From Diabrotica undecimpunctata (Eukaryota > Arthropoda > Insecta > Coleoptera > Chrysomelidae), in NCBI RefSeq assembly GCF_040954645.1, contig NC_092806.1, forward strand, positions 147,650,429-147,714,428: a stretch of 64,000 bases of DNA, written 5' to 3'. The notes beneath the pieces were generated by a model that worked only from the letters and a program-made list of their open reading frames with translations, had not been told where the DNA came from and did not search any database. The position numbers were made by a program, and so were the translations under genes. This document shows, piece after piece, positions 12,320 to 25,592 of the stretch (the first letter of the stretch is position 1; every line of letters begins with the position of its first letter).

Positions 12320-12329
12320 CTTCCCACAC

Positions 12330-12500
12330 AAAAATATCCACAAGGTTACATTGACTGTACCAGGTCATATAAGAGAAAATCAAATAGACCACATCGCCAT
12401 ATCAAACAGATGGAGATCATCTCTTCTTAATGTACGTAATAAAAGAAGAGCAGACATCGCAAGTGACCATCATCTCGTAATTGGTACCTGTTTGCACCGC
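12330..12500 (+). pseudogene. AP-like endonuclease fragment of a non-LTR element
   Basis: Open reading ENQIDHIAISNRWRSSLLNV then RADIASDHHLVIGT, the C-terminal part of the retrotransposon endonuclease with the catalytic SDHH. Upstream catalytic residues are missing. The following RT fragment at 12830-13260 is probably the same element after an internal deletion. Confidence 0.65.
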
Positions 12501-12829
12501 AAACAATTATTTCAGACTTTTTACTACAACCGGCAACAGTGCGTTACTTCAGCGGGCAGAGTGCGCGCCAAGGAGAGAACGAGAGACGATATCGAGACAT
12601 CAACAAGAAATGTACAATTGTAAGCAGTTATAAAACAATAAATTTGTTCGTAAAGATTTCCATCTACAAAAAGACGATAAAGTTTAGTTTTAACAGCGTT
12701 TTGTTACAGTTTTTAATAAGTCCAGTGTTACAGTCTACCTAGTTTTTCTTTTGCCTATAATATAAAACGACAATAGACTAAACTAAACAGTACCATTAAA
12801 ATCAAAATGGTAAAAAACAAAATCACGCT

Positions 12830-13260
12830 AAATACCAACAAACCAACATACAATCTAGACAAATTAAAAACGGCTTATCCCATGCTTCTTTATGGAAAAT
12901 TTTAGAGCTAAGAAACATCCCACATAAAATAATTTCCATTATAAAGTCACTGTACACTGAGGCGAAATGCAGCGTGACACACAATGACACACAACAGCGA
13001 CGAATTTGACATACTTAGTGGAGTCAGACAGGGATGCGTGCTTTCTCCGTTTCTTTTTAACATAGCAGTAGACTATGTTCTCTCCAAACTAGACTCCGAC
13101 ACAAGAGGGATACAATGAACGTTAACCACACGCCTAAGCGATCTGGAATACACCGACGATATCTGCCTCTTAGGACAAAGGTTCCAAGATGTGGCTGATC
13201 AATTGGAAACACTTTCCACTGAAGCCAATAAAGTATAAGTAATAGAACCCAATGGGGCAT
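12830..13260 (+). pseudogene. Non-LTR RT palm fragment
   Basis: Readings in shifting frames: LWKILELRNIPHKIISIIKS, SGVRQGCVLSPFLFNIAVDY, then SDLEYTDDICLLGQRFQDVA, that is the RT block with YTDD in place of the usual YADD. One stop (GIQ-stop-TLTTR) and frame changes. Located 0.3 kb after the endonuclease fragment on the same strand. Confidence 0.65.
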
Positions 13261-13289
13261 TTTCACTGTGGAGTTCAAGAACCTTATAC

Positions 13290-13907
13290 AGTAGACTCCC
13301 TCTATAACGAGAACTGAAATGGCAGACTAATTACCTCGTTATAAGCCGATCTCGTTATATCAGACAACAATAATACTCTGCATGCATATGAATATGTAGC
13401 TTTCTAAACCATTAAATTCCTATAGTGAAGCCATTCGGAGCAATATAAGATGCTAATAAATATTGTTTGAATGGCGTTTTTAAAAAAAAGGTTTTTACTT
13501 TTATTGTCAATGAACTACATTACAACAAAAAGAGTTGTTTACTTTTATTGTCAATGATATACGTTAAAACAAAAAATCTGTGCTTACATTTTTTTCCAAC
13601 TACATAATGTATAAAGTGTTTTTTCAAGGATAACATAAACTATTGCTTCTGCAATTTTAAGAAGTCTTGTCATTCTTGACTGCTTTAAATTGTCCAGTAT
13701 CATTCTATCTATCATATTTTCTAAAGATGTGAAACAGTTGTATTTATTCATTGTAAAGAAGTTTTTGGATTTTATTTTCGCTCGTCATAAGCAAATTTGC
13801 CTCGCTATAGAGGGTTATAGTTCAATAAAAATTTCACGGGACATCTAATGAATCTCGTTATAAGCGAAATCTCGTAATAACCGTGTTCGTTATAGAGGGA
13901 GTATACT
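13290..13907. mobile_element. pogo/Tigger-type MITE, 618 bp
   Basis: Ends AGTAGACTCCCTCTATAACG (13290) and the complement of AGTATACTCCCTCTATAACG (to 13907), 21 bp with one mismatch, next to TA. Subterminal copies of CTCGTTATAAGC occur inside both ends (about 13353 and 13855). The CAGT-like start and CTATAACG core are typical of pogo-family ends (from memory). No transposase inside. Confidence 0.7.
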
Positions 13908-14099
13908 ATATATACTTTGTTTTGATTGATTGAAACAGGACCAGTTTTACATAAGATAAATATTTATACGTAAATTTAGGAAATGACAACTATTGTTATT
14001 TGTAAATTTAAATTATACAGCCAATTTGCAAATTTCTTTGTTGGTTTATTTTCGTCTTTATTTTCACTTCGTATATTTTTATAAAAAATCATGGTATTC

Positions 14100-14320
14100 T
14101 GTAGTGGACGCTCAATAAAGAAAGGATTTCTCGATGAATATGTGAAGATTGTGAAAGACATGTACGAGGGAGAAAACTAGTTTTGAAATAGGCTGATAAG
14201 TTTCATGTGAAATGAGAATTACATCGGGACTCAGTGTCCTGTTACAAGGTAACATTCCATGGTGCTTGATGTATGCTGATGATGTAGTTTTAGCAGGAAA
14301 TACTGAAAGGATTGAAAACT
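14100..14320 (+). pseudogene. Short RT remnant of an RTE-like element
   Basis: Reads FLDEYVKIVKDMYEGEN and, after frame breaks, WCLMYADDVVLAGNTERIEN, an intact YADD block. About 200 bp, heavily degraded. Confidence 0.55.
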
Positions 14321-14560
14321 ATTTGCAAATAATAAAGTAAATAAAAATAATACTGAAATGTTAATTCATAAAATATCATTCAAGATGCAATTAAAAATAC
14401 TGAGCAAATACTGAATTTGTTTTTTTATTTACCCTGTTTAGTTTAAAGGGGAGCTCATTATTATTATTAATTAACAAAAACTAATTACTTTATTTAATTT
14501 TGACAATGACTTAAAAACTTTTCTACAACCGGTCGGTGATTTTGTACCTCTTTTCAATTA

Positions 14561-14870
14561 TACAGGGCGTTGAATTTGTAGCGATTTTCATTGAAATTTT
14601 GTTATAACTTTTTAAATACTCTGTATAATACAAAAAAAGTTTCTAGTTTTGTAAGGATGAAGCGAAGCGGAATTGAAATAAAATCGGGGCGTTTCATTAA
14701 AAAAAAAACATATCTTTGAATGCGGTACAGTATTATGGAAGACCCTGTATATTTGTAATTAATTTTAAAATGCGAAGCTTACAGCTGCCTCTAATTTTTG
14801 TAATACCTTTTTTTGACTCTCATATACGAGATATAACGGACTTTATCACAAAAGTTGATCACCCTGTATA
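14561..14870. mobile_element. Possible MITE with ACAGGG ends
   Basis: TACAGGGCGTTGAATTTG at 14561 faces an inverted TACAGGGTGATCAACTTT ending near 14870; the match needs a one-base gap. An internal CCCTGTAT also occurs near 14750. Such ACAGGGTG ends are common on insect mariner-derived MITEs. Boundaries are uncertain. Confidence 0.4.
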
Positions 14871-15373
14871 AAATAAATAAATGATCTATGTTTTTACCCA
14901 AATGTTTGTTTTTTTTATTTTTTTATCTATTCTAACTTAGCACATAAGTTGTACTTAATTATATAAAGGGTTTTAAACCTATTCGTTGGTTTGAAATTGA
15001 CTAAACAGTACTGATTTTGTAAAAAAAAATAAATACGTGGACAGGGTAATAAAAATATTGCGTTTTAAACCAATTGTTGTATTGTTTTTAAAACCGTTTT
15101 GTGTAAACAATTTTCTTGAGGCCTTTTTTAGGCTATAAAGATTATATTTAAACAAAAATGTATGCATGTACAGTATAAAGTATAATAGTTGTTTCCCTAG
15201 TATGGCGTAATATCGACATAACTAATTTATTGGGGTGTGTGAAAAACTTTTCAGTAAAGAGGTATATCAAGACACTTGTACTACCCTAATTTAAAAAGAA
15301 AAAAATACTTTTTTAAAATAGATCTTTACCAATATTCAATGACATTATTCGTAGTCACTGCTAAGCCGATATT

Positions 15374-15379
15374 TTTATT
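15374..15379 (-). terminator. Candidate poly(A) signal for the HMMR-like gene
   Basis: AATAAA on the minus strand about 46-51 bases after the stop codon. In AT-rich sequence this hexamer is frequent, so position is the main support. Confidence 0.4.
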
Positions 15380-15424
15380 ACCCAATTTTTTTGTTAAAAA
15401 CCGGATAACTTCTCTATTTTTGTT

Positions 15425-15607
15425 TTAATTTCTGTCCCTCAGCGGAGAGTCCATCCTGCTGGAATTAAGTGTTCTGTTTGGACTGCCTATGTTTTCCTTG
15501 TCCTCTTTGGAATGTTTGTTTTTCTTAAATAACTTCATTGGGTCTTGGTCTTCAGTTTTGAATTTTTTGGAGGTTTTGGGAGTACGTGGTTTTTCATTTA
15601 ATGTAAA
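15425..15607 (-). CDS. HMMR: HMMR-like exon 7: C-terminal tail with KEN motif
   Basis: 61 codons including TAA (15427-15425), after acceptor AAATTTTCAG. Basic, proline-containing and Ser/Thr-rich (KPRTPKTSKKFKTEDQD, HSKEDKENIGSPNRTLNSSR). KEN followed by SPN fits an APC/C-type degron and Cdk-type site, as motif inference only. Confidence 0.65.
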   Translation of the reverse strand, partial: FTLNEKPRTPKTSKKFKTEDQDPMKLFKKNKHSKEDKENIGSPNRTLNSSRMDSPLRDRN

Positions 15608-18600
15608 CTGAAAATTTAAAGGACAAAAAATGTAGAAAAAGTAAAACAAAATATTTAACACTATACTAATAGTGATTTATAATAAATATCAAACTTATAA
15701 TTAATTATTGGTCTTATACTCGTATATGTAAGATTAATTAGAAAAATTCAATCATTTTCCTGGTTGGACCACATCATTTTTTTCTAAGTCTCCCTTCTAA
15801 GCTTTCGACTCCCTTTTTGGAATCATTATCTTGGAATGACTTAAGGGGTCTCGGTCTCCACCGATCACTTCACTAATATACGCTCACTGTTGCCACTGAG
15901 CTACTGCCACTCTATTCGGAGATAATACTTTTATTCTCTATCCATTTAAAAGGATTCCATGTTCGCAATTTTCCAAGCCTTCACTAAATATTTACTCTGA
16001 ATATAGGTTGAATAATATAGGTGAAAGTATACATCCTTGTCTAACGCCTTACAGAATCTGGATCGCTACCGATTTGTTCTTATTGTGGCTGATTTGATCC
16101 AGTATAAATTTTTATTATACGCCGGTCTTTATCATCTATTTGGGCTTTTGTTAGAACATACATAATTTTTCGGTGTTGAATTGTGTCAAATGCTTTTTGG
16201 TAGTCCACAAAGGAGGTGTAGATATCGCAAGTCATATCTTTGCATCTTTGGAATAATGCCTGTAGACTAAACAGTGCATCTCTTATACCTACGCCTTTCA
16301 TGAATCCAAACTGTGTGTCTTGTATTCTCTCTTCGCATAGCTTGTATATTCTGCGATGTATAATTTTGAGAAAAAGTTCTAGTGTATGGCTCATTAGACT
16401 TATTAGCCTATATTCTCCGCACTTTTTCGCTCCTTGTTTCTTTGGTAACGTAATAAAGTCATTGATATTATTGAAGATTTTACATAGTTATCTTAAAGAT
16501 TCATCATCAAGAAGTTTAAGGAATTCAGACTGTACTCTGTCTGGTCCTGGAGCTCTCCTTTCTTTTAGTGATATTATGGCTGTTCTTATTTCTGCCACTA
16601 GTATAGGTGGTCATGTTTCCGTAAGTATTGGGGACTGGTTCTCCCTCACATCAAAAAATAAATTTCGTATGTAATTTTTCTAGGTATTATCAATACTCTC
16701 TTTGTCCACGATTACCCCTCCGTTGTCATTAAGAAGTTTACTTACCTTTCTGTTTTTTACATTTGCCTGTAATTTCTCTTACCTTTTTATGCACGTTGAA
16801 GTCGTCGTATTTACTTTGTAGATTTTCGATTTCTTGGCATTTTTTCTCCAGTTCTTTCTGTTTGGCTTCTCTGATCTTTCTCTGTATATCTTGTTGTAAT
16901 GTTTTATACATAGAGTTATTGTTCTTGTTTTTCCTTCTTTCTTCCATCAGCTGCAGAATCTCTGTCGTCATCCATGTCTTACTCTTATCTTCTTCGTTCT
17001 TCATAAAATTGTCTTTAATGTCGCCTATCGTTTTATTAAGGGATTCTATCTTCTCTTTTGTGCTTTCCGCTGTATTATTGATTTATTTTAATTTTATATT
17101 TACTGTTTTGCTAACTATTTCTTTTACTTCACAACATTTCAGTTTTCTCATGTCATACTTTTTTACAGTTTTTCCGCGTGTTTTCTTTAACTTGGTTCTA
17201 TACACGCCCACTAAAGGATTGTGGTCAGATTGAATATCAGCGCCTGGGTAGGTTTTAACACTGTTGAAACATACTTCTACTTAAATAATCTACGTGGATA
17301 ATCCAAGATGTCGTCTATGTGATGACGACGGCAAAGCATCCTCACATATCCTCTTTCAGTGTCCAAAATTAATGTCAGTGTCCAAACTCTGTCAAAGTGA
17401 CAAGTCTTCATATTGACGTTTACACAGTTAGCTCAGATTCAAATGATCCAGTTTAGGACATTTTAAGGTAACAGGGGAAAGAAGCTGGAAGTTGAAGCTA
17501 GAAGAGTGGATCAGACTGTATGAGTTAGAATGTGTGAGTCAGACTGTGAGGAAGAAGGAAATGTCCGTCTGGGAGTGATGCTGAACTAGGAGCGATGAGC
17601 ATTCCGCTTCCGGATCGCTGGATGACAGAGGAGTCTGGATTAGCAGGTAGACGTTCAGCGTATACTCGGCGACGGGAGGGCATTTTAAAGTACCTCGGGA
17701 ACTATCGCCGGGAGTACGAAGAACAAATCCTACACTAAGGTCAGTCAGGCGGCGTCCGGGACTGAGATGTCTTTTGCAGATTAGAGACCCCCCTCTATAA
17801 AGACGAAAAAAAAGTTGAGGACAATTTGGCTTTCTGTGAGCCCACAAGTATTTTTTAAGATTCATACAGCAATGCTGTTCAGATCTTGATATATCACTGG
17901 TCCTAAGATAACAAAGAGGGGCTGATTAAGTAGTCCTGGTAATGCGCCCAAAACTGGACAATAACTATGGAATAGTTCGTTAGTTGTGATGTGGGTGATC
18001 TAAATATCATAAGGACTCATAAATGAGCCCTATCCACATATATCATATAAATATCTGTTTTGTACTATTTCGTTTTTTTTTCTTCATACATGGTTACATC
18101 TAAATTTATACAAAATAAAATGAAATCATTACCTGTAATATTTCATTCTCCAGTTGCTGAACTTTCATCGATAATGCATCTCGTTCTACCTTCATTTTTA
18201 TATATTCCGATTTCGAAGTAGATTCATCCTTCTACAAGGTACACACAAAGTGTTATTAAAAAATACTGTTTTTAGTTCATAAAAATAATACATTAAATAA
18301 AGTGGATTAAAAAAACTCAAAGAAAGTCTTGTTGACTTATAACATTGCTATACCGATGATGCAAAAATTATAGCAGAAAATAAGAATGATCTCTATAGAT
18401 GATGCACAAATTTTACGATGCTCCCACAGAGCTGGTAAAATCTGGAGGATTATAGCAATGACAAGGTACGGATGCATCGTCATGCTTGACAGCATTTCGT
18501 CTCAACTTATGGAAATAAAAGAACCCCAACCACTTCCCATCGATATCAAAATTTGATCAACATAGCACAAAATTAATCAATGAATTTACTAAAAGTTTTA

Positions 18601-21600
18601 GACAGTTGCGACTGAGTTCAGTGTATAGGGGAGAGTGGTCCATGGTGAGACATGTTCCACAGTGTGACAATGCATTTTCTGACTTTTCTGAGGACTTGTT
18701 AACAGCGCTTTGCATGTAATCCCCACCATAAGTTGTCTCAACACGTAGAGTCTACCTACCAGCTAGAAATGAATCAGAAGAACCTCGTAAACCACGTAAA
18801 TATGCATGCCTGAAAAAATAAATGGACCCTAAAAACATGCACCATTTTAATTTCATAGGAAATTAGGCGACAGTGTAGGATTTGCACGTGCTAATGATAT
18901 CGAGTATGTCCAATAAACATGACATATTATGTTTCTCTAATCTTAAACATTTCCGTTAGTCATCGCATTTTTATTTTATCTCACATTGAAAGATGTAATA
19001 AAAATTTACGACTTCCCGTCTTCACTGCCGATAAGAATTGCTGTGTAAAAATGTAAAATATTTACATTGCACTAATTTGGCTTATAAATAAACCTTTCAA
19101 GAACTGAAAAAAATCTAGAGGACAAATAAATAAATAACAAACCAATGTATGATAGAATAATAATAGGGTTTTGGTTTTAAATTCAGCAAAATATGTTTAT
19201 ACTAGACGAAAACCTCGAATTCCTTGGGGAAAATATTCCCATGAGATTTTTTGCGTAAGTAATCACTTTCATAAAATATCGCAGAATAATGTTCAAGAGG
19301 TCGCCCATACAAAAAGTGGTCCTACTTTATTAAACAGTTTTGTATAAATCCATGTCTAGGTTGTGATAAGGGCCTCAAACAACTAAAAACAATGTTTTAA
19401 AATAAAATAAGCCCAAACTAAAATATCAGAAACTGATAGAATAAGGTTTGGTGAATTTAAAAATAATTGTGTGTTTTTGATCCTTAAAAATCATAATTTT
19501 TGGTTTTATTTTTTAATTTTTAAATTGTTTATAAGTTGAAAACGATCAATTTTCGAAAAAAATTACAATAAACCTTTTTTATTCAGAATGATCCAAAAAA
19601 CCGAAAAAAAATTGTCCGGGCAGATGAAATTGATTTATACAATTTGTTTAAAAACAATTATTGTTTAAATAAATTAGAACCACTTCTGCTGGTATTGTGT
19701 TTTAAGACGAAATAAGTTAAATACAAAGTTATCAATTAATTGAATTGTGGACGATTGTTCACAAAAAAAAAATAAAAATATTAAAGCTATTTCACCAACG
19801 CAAAAACTAGTTCGTCTGTCTGGCTACGATAACGCACTGAAGAGACTTCATGTTTTTAGCAATGCCTGATATCATTGTTTCGTTCGTAGATCGACGTCAC
19901 TAAATGATTACGTCAGGTCCACGACATTATGAATTATCTTTACCTATCTCAGCTTCAGTTCGCTTGTTCGTTTTTGCGTGTCAGCTTGTAGTTTGATTTT
20001 TGCTCCCGAAAGTAATTATATTGTTCCTCATATCGACCGATATTATTCGGTTGTACATTGAGTTAATACTTTGATATTAATGGTAAATAAAGCTTAGGAA
20101 TTTTTGCCTGAATAGGGTAGCGATATTATTGTTATTTGATCGAATTTAGAATACAGATCACACTTTATGAAATTGTACCTGTGGGTCAGACTGAAAGGCG
20201 TCCCACTGTACCCCATTGAGGACGTTAGTTGGATAATACAAACTCATACTATTTGTTTGTTTTTGTAGATCATGACAAGGAATAGAAAAAGAAAGACCAA
20301 CATTACTTCTTTTTCTGACAGTCAAATGAGAGAAGCTGTGGAATTAGTCACAAAAGAAGGGTTTTCATTGCGAAAAGCAGCAGAACTGAAGAGTGTGTCA
20401 TTTCAGACTTTAGCAAGGTAATTTGTAAAGGAAATGAGGATCGATTAGGTTTCGCTTAAAAGGTTTTACTTTTGCAATAAACAATAATCTTTCTATTTCA
20501 GATACGTAAAAAAACAAAGGAATAACCCTGATACCGAAGTGAAAATGAGGCCATTTCTATGAATCCCGCCAAATTATGTCGAAAGAACAAGAATTTGCAC
20601 TGGCAGAATACCTCGGAATGTGCACAAAAATGAACTACGGCCTAACAACTCTTGGATGTCGTCGTTTAACATACGAAATGGTTAAAAAAATAATAATATT
20701 CGGATTCCGAATAATTGATCAGAAAATAGAGCTGACGGCATAGAATGGATGAGAGGATTTTTAACATGATTAGTACAGCTAAATATTTTGTTGGCAAAAT
20801 TTTGACTAATCTTTCCGATGATTTCGAATATGAGATCAATTATCTGCAGCCTACGACTCTGTAAATAAAAGAGAATTGTTTAGAGTAATGATAGACCTAG
20901 GAGTACCAAATCAGTTGGTAAGTCTAACCAAACTAACCCTTAAAAAAGTTGAATGCAGAGTACGAATCCAGGGGGAACTCTCTGAACCTTTTAAAACAAA
21001 TAACGGGCTACGTCAGGGAGACCCACTCTCTTGTATACTATTCAATCTATCTCTGGAAAAAGTAATACGTACGTCACAAATCACAACTACCGGTTCAATA
21101 TATAACAAATCTGTGCAAATCCTAGCATATGCTGATTTTATCAATATTGTTGGGAGAACGGAAAACGCAGCACGAGAGGAGTATGTAGCACTAAAGGAAG
21201 CGGCCACAAAAATGGGTTTAATAATAAACACCAATAAAACGAAATACATGAAAATAGGTACGCAACCACAAATACTACGGCCACTTGTTTAGAAAACGAC
21301 GTCATCGAAGCAGTTAACGAATTTGTATACCTGGGAACGCTCGTCAATACTGAAAGTGACACTACCGCAGAGATAAACCGCAGAATTTGCACGGCTAATA
21401 GATGCTATTTTGGGCTTAATCTCCTTTTTAAATCTACAGTTATATCAAGAAATACAAAAGTAAAACTCTACAAAACAATAATACGCGCAGCCCTAACATA
21501 TGGTTCAGAAACCTGGACTTTAACAAAAAGCAATGAAAACATGTTAGGATGTTTCGAAAGAAAAATACTAAGGCGAATCTATGAAGCGGTAAATGAAAAT

Positions 21601-24600
21601 AGTGTGTGGAGAAGACGATACAACTTCGAACTCTATAGAATATACCAGGAACCAGATATCGTAAAACCCATTAAGATGCGGGGAAAAGAAAAAAGTGTGG
21701 CTATACTTGTATAGAGTGAAGAGAACAACAAAACAAGAGGAGATATGTAAATTTCTAATAGAAAAGAGGAAAATGCAACTAGAGTCTATTATGGTAAAGG
21801 AATTGCCAAGTCAAGAAAATATGTTGAAGAGATTTGTTGTATCGGCTCCCTTTGAATATAAGGATGACATGTATAAACCAAAGTTTTGGCCTAATGGTGT
21901 TAGCATAAAAAGGTTCCAGATGCATCGTCATAAGGATTTTCTAGATAACCGAGGTGGAAATTTTTCATAGGAGAAAATAAAGAGCACAAGACACATCAAC
22001 ACAAGCAAATTGAAATACAAAACACAGTCACACGAGCAAAGAATATAAGTATCATCCACCAGAACCTCCAATCCATAGGAAATTGTATTGATGAAATAGA
22101 AGAACTTCTAACAAACAACAGTGACTGTAAAATATTGTGCACAACAGAACATTGGAAAACTAAAGAAGAATTAAGTGAATATGGAATTAACAATTTTGTG
22201 CTGACAGCTAGTCATTGTAGAAATAATGTGAAGGAACATGGAGGAACAGCTATATATCTTAATAAAGACATCATTGGCCAGGAAAGAAAGGATATACAAG
22301 AGTTATCAGTAGATAGGGTAATAGAGTGTGCTGTATGCGAAGCTAATATAGGTAATAACAAACTCATTATAGCATCAGTTTACAGACCATCAGGTAGCGA
22401 TCTGGCAGTTTTTTTAAACAAATTTGATATTATACTGGGAAGAATTATGATAGAAAACACAATTATAATTATAGGGGGAGATTTCAATATCGATCTTAAG
22501 AATAACACATTAGATAAAGTAAAATTTTGTATGTTAATTAAGTCATATAATATTTGTCATGTAATTGAAGACTACACTAGAGTAACTGCCACATCTAAAA
22601 CTTGTATAGATAACATACTAACAAATATGCAATCATATGTGTCAGTAGAAGTCTTGCACGCTGGAATCTCTGATCATTCTGACCAAAAATTAACTTTTCA
22701 GGTAGAGGAAGCAGAAACGAATACTCTTGAAATGAAAAGACATTTTAGTACAAATAATATTAAAACCTTTATAAGTAAATTATATAATCATGACTGGCTT
22801 AATTTAAGTTACAAATGTGTAAATGATCAATGGAATACTTTCTTAAATCAGTTTCTGTATATATTCAATCAGTGCTTTCCTTTTAAAAAGTTAGATTCTA
22901 GGCAACGTAAAAAAGGCCTTAATAAAAGAGATGATTCAGAGATAATAGAATGTAAGACTCGTTTAGACATGTTGTTTACAATGAGCAGAGTTAACCATAA
23001 ATTCTATGATTCCTATAGACAGGTAAAAAAAGAATATAATAAGAAACTAATAACAAAACGATCAAAGCTATATGAAAACAGGATGTCTGAAGCTGCCAAC
23101 AAAAATAAATGCATGTGGCAAATTGTTAGTGAAATTAATGGTCAATTAAAAAGTGTAAATTCAATAAAAGTAGAGGGTAGTCCTCAAGAGATTGCTGATA
23201 AATACATGATCTGAATATAAAGACAACATTGCAAGTAACATAAATTCAGTGTTTGTCGCACCTGTGACAGAAACTGAAATTATGGATATAACTAAAAATT
23301 TAAAAAACAAAATGAGTTGTGGAATTGATGAAATACCCACTAAAATCCTTAAACTGTGTATAAAGGAGATAGTGAATCCTCTCACTACAATCATAAATAA
23401 TTCACTAAAATCTGGTGTATTTCCTGAATGCCTGAAAACTGCCATAGTAACACCTGTTTACAAAAAGGGTGATCCTAAATTAATTAATAACTATAGACCA
23501 ATTAGCCTTCTATGTTCCTTTTCAAAAATCTTAGAAATGACTATGTATAGGCGGATAACAGAATTTTTAACAAAATGTCATATTATTAGTGCAAATCAGC
23601 ATGGTTATCAACAGGGAAAATCAACTCAGACTGCGATTTTTCAATTTGTCTGGGATATGTTGAAATGTACTGAGATTGGTCATATGGCTTTGGGTCTCTT
23701 TTTGGACCTATCAAAGGCATATGACTGTTTAGTGCATGACCTATTATTTGATAAATTGGAGAAATATGGTATACGTGGACCAGCATTGAACTGGTTTAAG
23801 TCCTACTTGGCAAATAGGAGACATTTAGTAAAAATACATAAAAACACTGAAATAGGCATCTCATCTGAAAGCACTATCAATATTGGAGTACCACAAGGAA
23901 GTGTGATTGGTCCTTTACTGTTTGTGATCTATATCAATGATCTTTATGGTCTAGTGGCTAATACTACTTCCAGCATAACAAATTATGCAGATGATACAAA
24001 CATTTTAGTCAGTGGTAAAGACATGTCTGTTCTAAGCGTTAATGCTAGTTTAGAGTTCCAGAAAGCTAAAGACTGGTTTTCTATGAATAGGTTGGTTTTA
24101 AATCAAAATAAAACAGATCTTCTTTTGTTTAAGACAAATTATGCACATTCAGATATGCCAAACAGTATTATTGTAAATAATGACACTTTATTAGCAGCAG
24201 TACCAAATTTTTAGGATTATATATTGACAGTTTTTTATGTTGGGATAAACATGTTGACCAGTTATGTATGTCTTTGAGTAAAGTGATTTACAGCTTTAGA
24301 GTTCTAAAAAAATACATGAATAGTAACTCATTAAAAACAGTGTATCATGTTAATTTTGAAGCAAAATTTAGATATGGTCTAATAAATTTTGGCCACAGTA
24401 GGGACATAAATAATGTATTTCTGGTTCAGAAAAAAATAATCAGAGTTATGTTTGACTTAAAAAGTAGGGAATCATGCAGAGGGCATTTTGGGAGTAATAA
24501 TATTTTAACAGTTTACGCTGTATTTATTCAAGAATGCTTACTGTTTCTATATAAGAATAAAATACTCTTTAGGAACTTTGAGCCCAATAGTATAGTAAAT

Positions 24601-25534
24601 ACCAGGTTATATAATTATAAAATTCCAATACACAGGTTAAGTATAACAGAAAAAAACGCTCTTTATTGCTGCATCAAATTGTTTAATAAACTGCCTGAAC
24701 ATATTATAAGGGAGGAAAGATTAAGTTTGTATAAACATCAAATATTTAAATTACTGGTAGCTCTTGAGCCATATTCTGTGGAGGACTATTTGTATAGGTA
24801 ACGGTTAGGAATAAGTAAATAATATTTTCTTTGTGACACTGTTTTTTTTAAATAATTTTATGTTCACGGAATGTATATTATTTTCTAAAAATAAAGATAT
24901 TGTTATGTTATGTTGTTATGTTATGATAGGACGTCTGATGTGGGTAGGCCATGTAATGCGGATGGAGCAAACCGACCCAGCTAGAAAAACGCTCCTTGAT
25001 AGACCTATTGGTCAAAGAAGAAGAGGAAGACCCAGAACAATATTCCTAGATAACATAGATCAAGATATGAGAAATATGGTAATACATGCTTGACGGAGGA
25101 AGGCGATGGATAGGGACGACTGGAAAAAAATTCTTGGGGAGGCTAGGACCCACACAGGGTTGTAGAGCCAAAATGATGATGATGATTAATTATCTGAGAA
25201 GAAAAAATAAATCAAAAAAGTTCTTTTATCCAAATGTTGCTGAAGTTGCTAGAGTTTTGTCGCAAGACATAGTGATGATTTTACCTGTACCAATGTTACC
25301 TATGTGGAAAAACAAAGAGGCAAAATAATTGTGTTCAGTTCGAAGTGAATTTTGTCGGACTAAATGTTCAATGAACGATGTCTGTGGGGCATAGTGTCTC
25401 ACTGTGGGATACAGTAAGACACTTTGCAACGTCAATAAGAATTTTTTTTTTGCTTATGTTTTCAAGTTCAAATCTATTAAGGTTGTGTATTTTTGTAAAA
25501 TAAAGGCCAATTTACAGGATTATTTGTTTGTTTT

Positions 25535-25592
<58 letters not shown>

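Larger units (their letters stand above)
21685..24925 (+). mobile_element. CR1-like non-LTR retrotransposon, nearly complete
   Basis: Inserted in RTE-A copy 1. It holds the C-terminus of ORF1 (21695-21970), an endonuclease-RT ORF2 in three adjoining frames (about 22039-23214, 23228-24214, 24214-24801), a polyadenylation-like AATAAA at 24890 and a 3' tail of TGTTA/TTATG repeats (24899-24925), typical of CR1-group 3' ends made of short repeats. Target duplication is short or obscured by the tail (GAT on both sides). Confidence 0.75.
20847..25187 (+). mobile_element. RTE family A copy 1, 5'-truncated, split by a CR1-like element
   Basis: Flanked by a 9-bp TSD, AATTATCTG at 20838-20846 and 25188-25196. 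It begins within the RT (AAYDSVNKRELFRVM) and contains LRQGDPLSCILFNLSLEKVI and a damaged palm (LAYADFINIVG instead of YADD). After one frameshift near 21290 come YLGTLVNTESDTTAEINRRI and RRYNFELYRIY. It is interrupted at about 21685-24925, then resumes GRLMWVGHVMRMEQTDPARK, RRRGRPRTIFLDNIDQDMRN and a 3' end GGTTGTAGAGCCAAAATG with an (ATG)n tail. Dead copy: endonuclease missing, YADF palm. Confidence 0.8.
20272..25327 (+). pseudogene. pogo-family (CENP-B/jerky-like) transposase pseudogene
   Basis: ATG at 20272 begins MTRNRKRKTNITSFSDSQMR followed by an HTH-psq domain (EGFSLRKAAELKSVSFQTLA). An apparent intron lies at 20418-20501, and coding resumes RYVKKQRNN. The second part, LAEYLGMCTKMNYGLTTLGC to GIEWMRGFL, is the CENP-B-type DNA-binding region with frame errors. 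The DDE catalytic core is absent. A C-terminal block follows (YFVGKILTNLSDDFEYEINY), is cut by the RTE, and resumes in the same frame as LRRKNKSKKFFYPNVAEVAR to stop 25327. The deletion of the core is separate from the RTE insertion. The FxxPDVxDxS-like C-terminal module resembles that of many insect pogo proteins (from memory). Confidence 0.65.

Noticed and set aside
17539..17865. 108-codon minus-strand ORF in HMMR intron 6
   Set aside because: No recognisable domain, no splice context, and frame openness is explained by local GC content.
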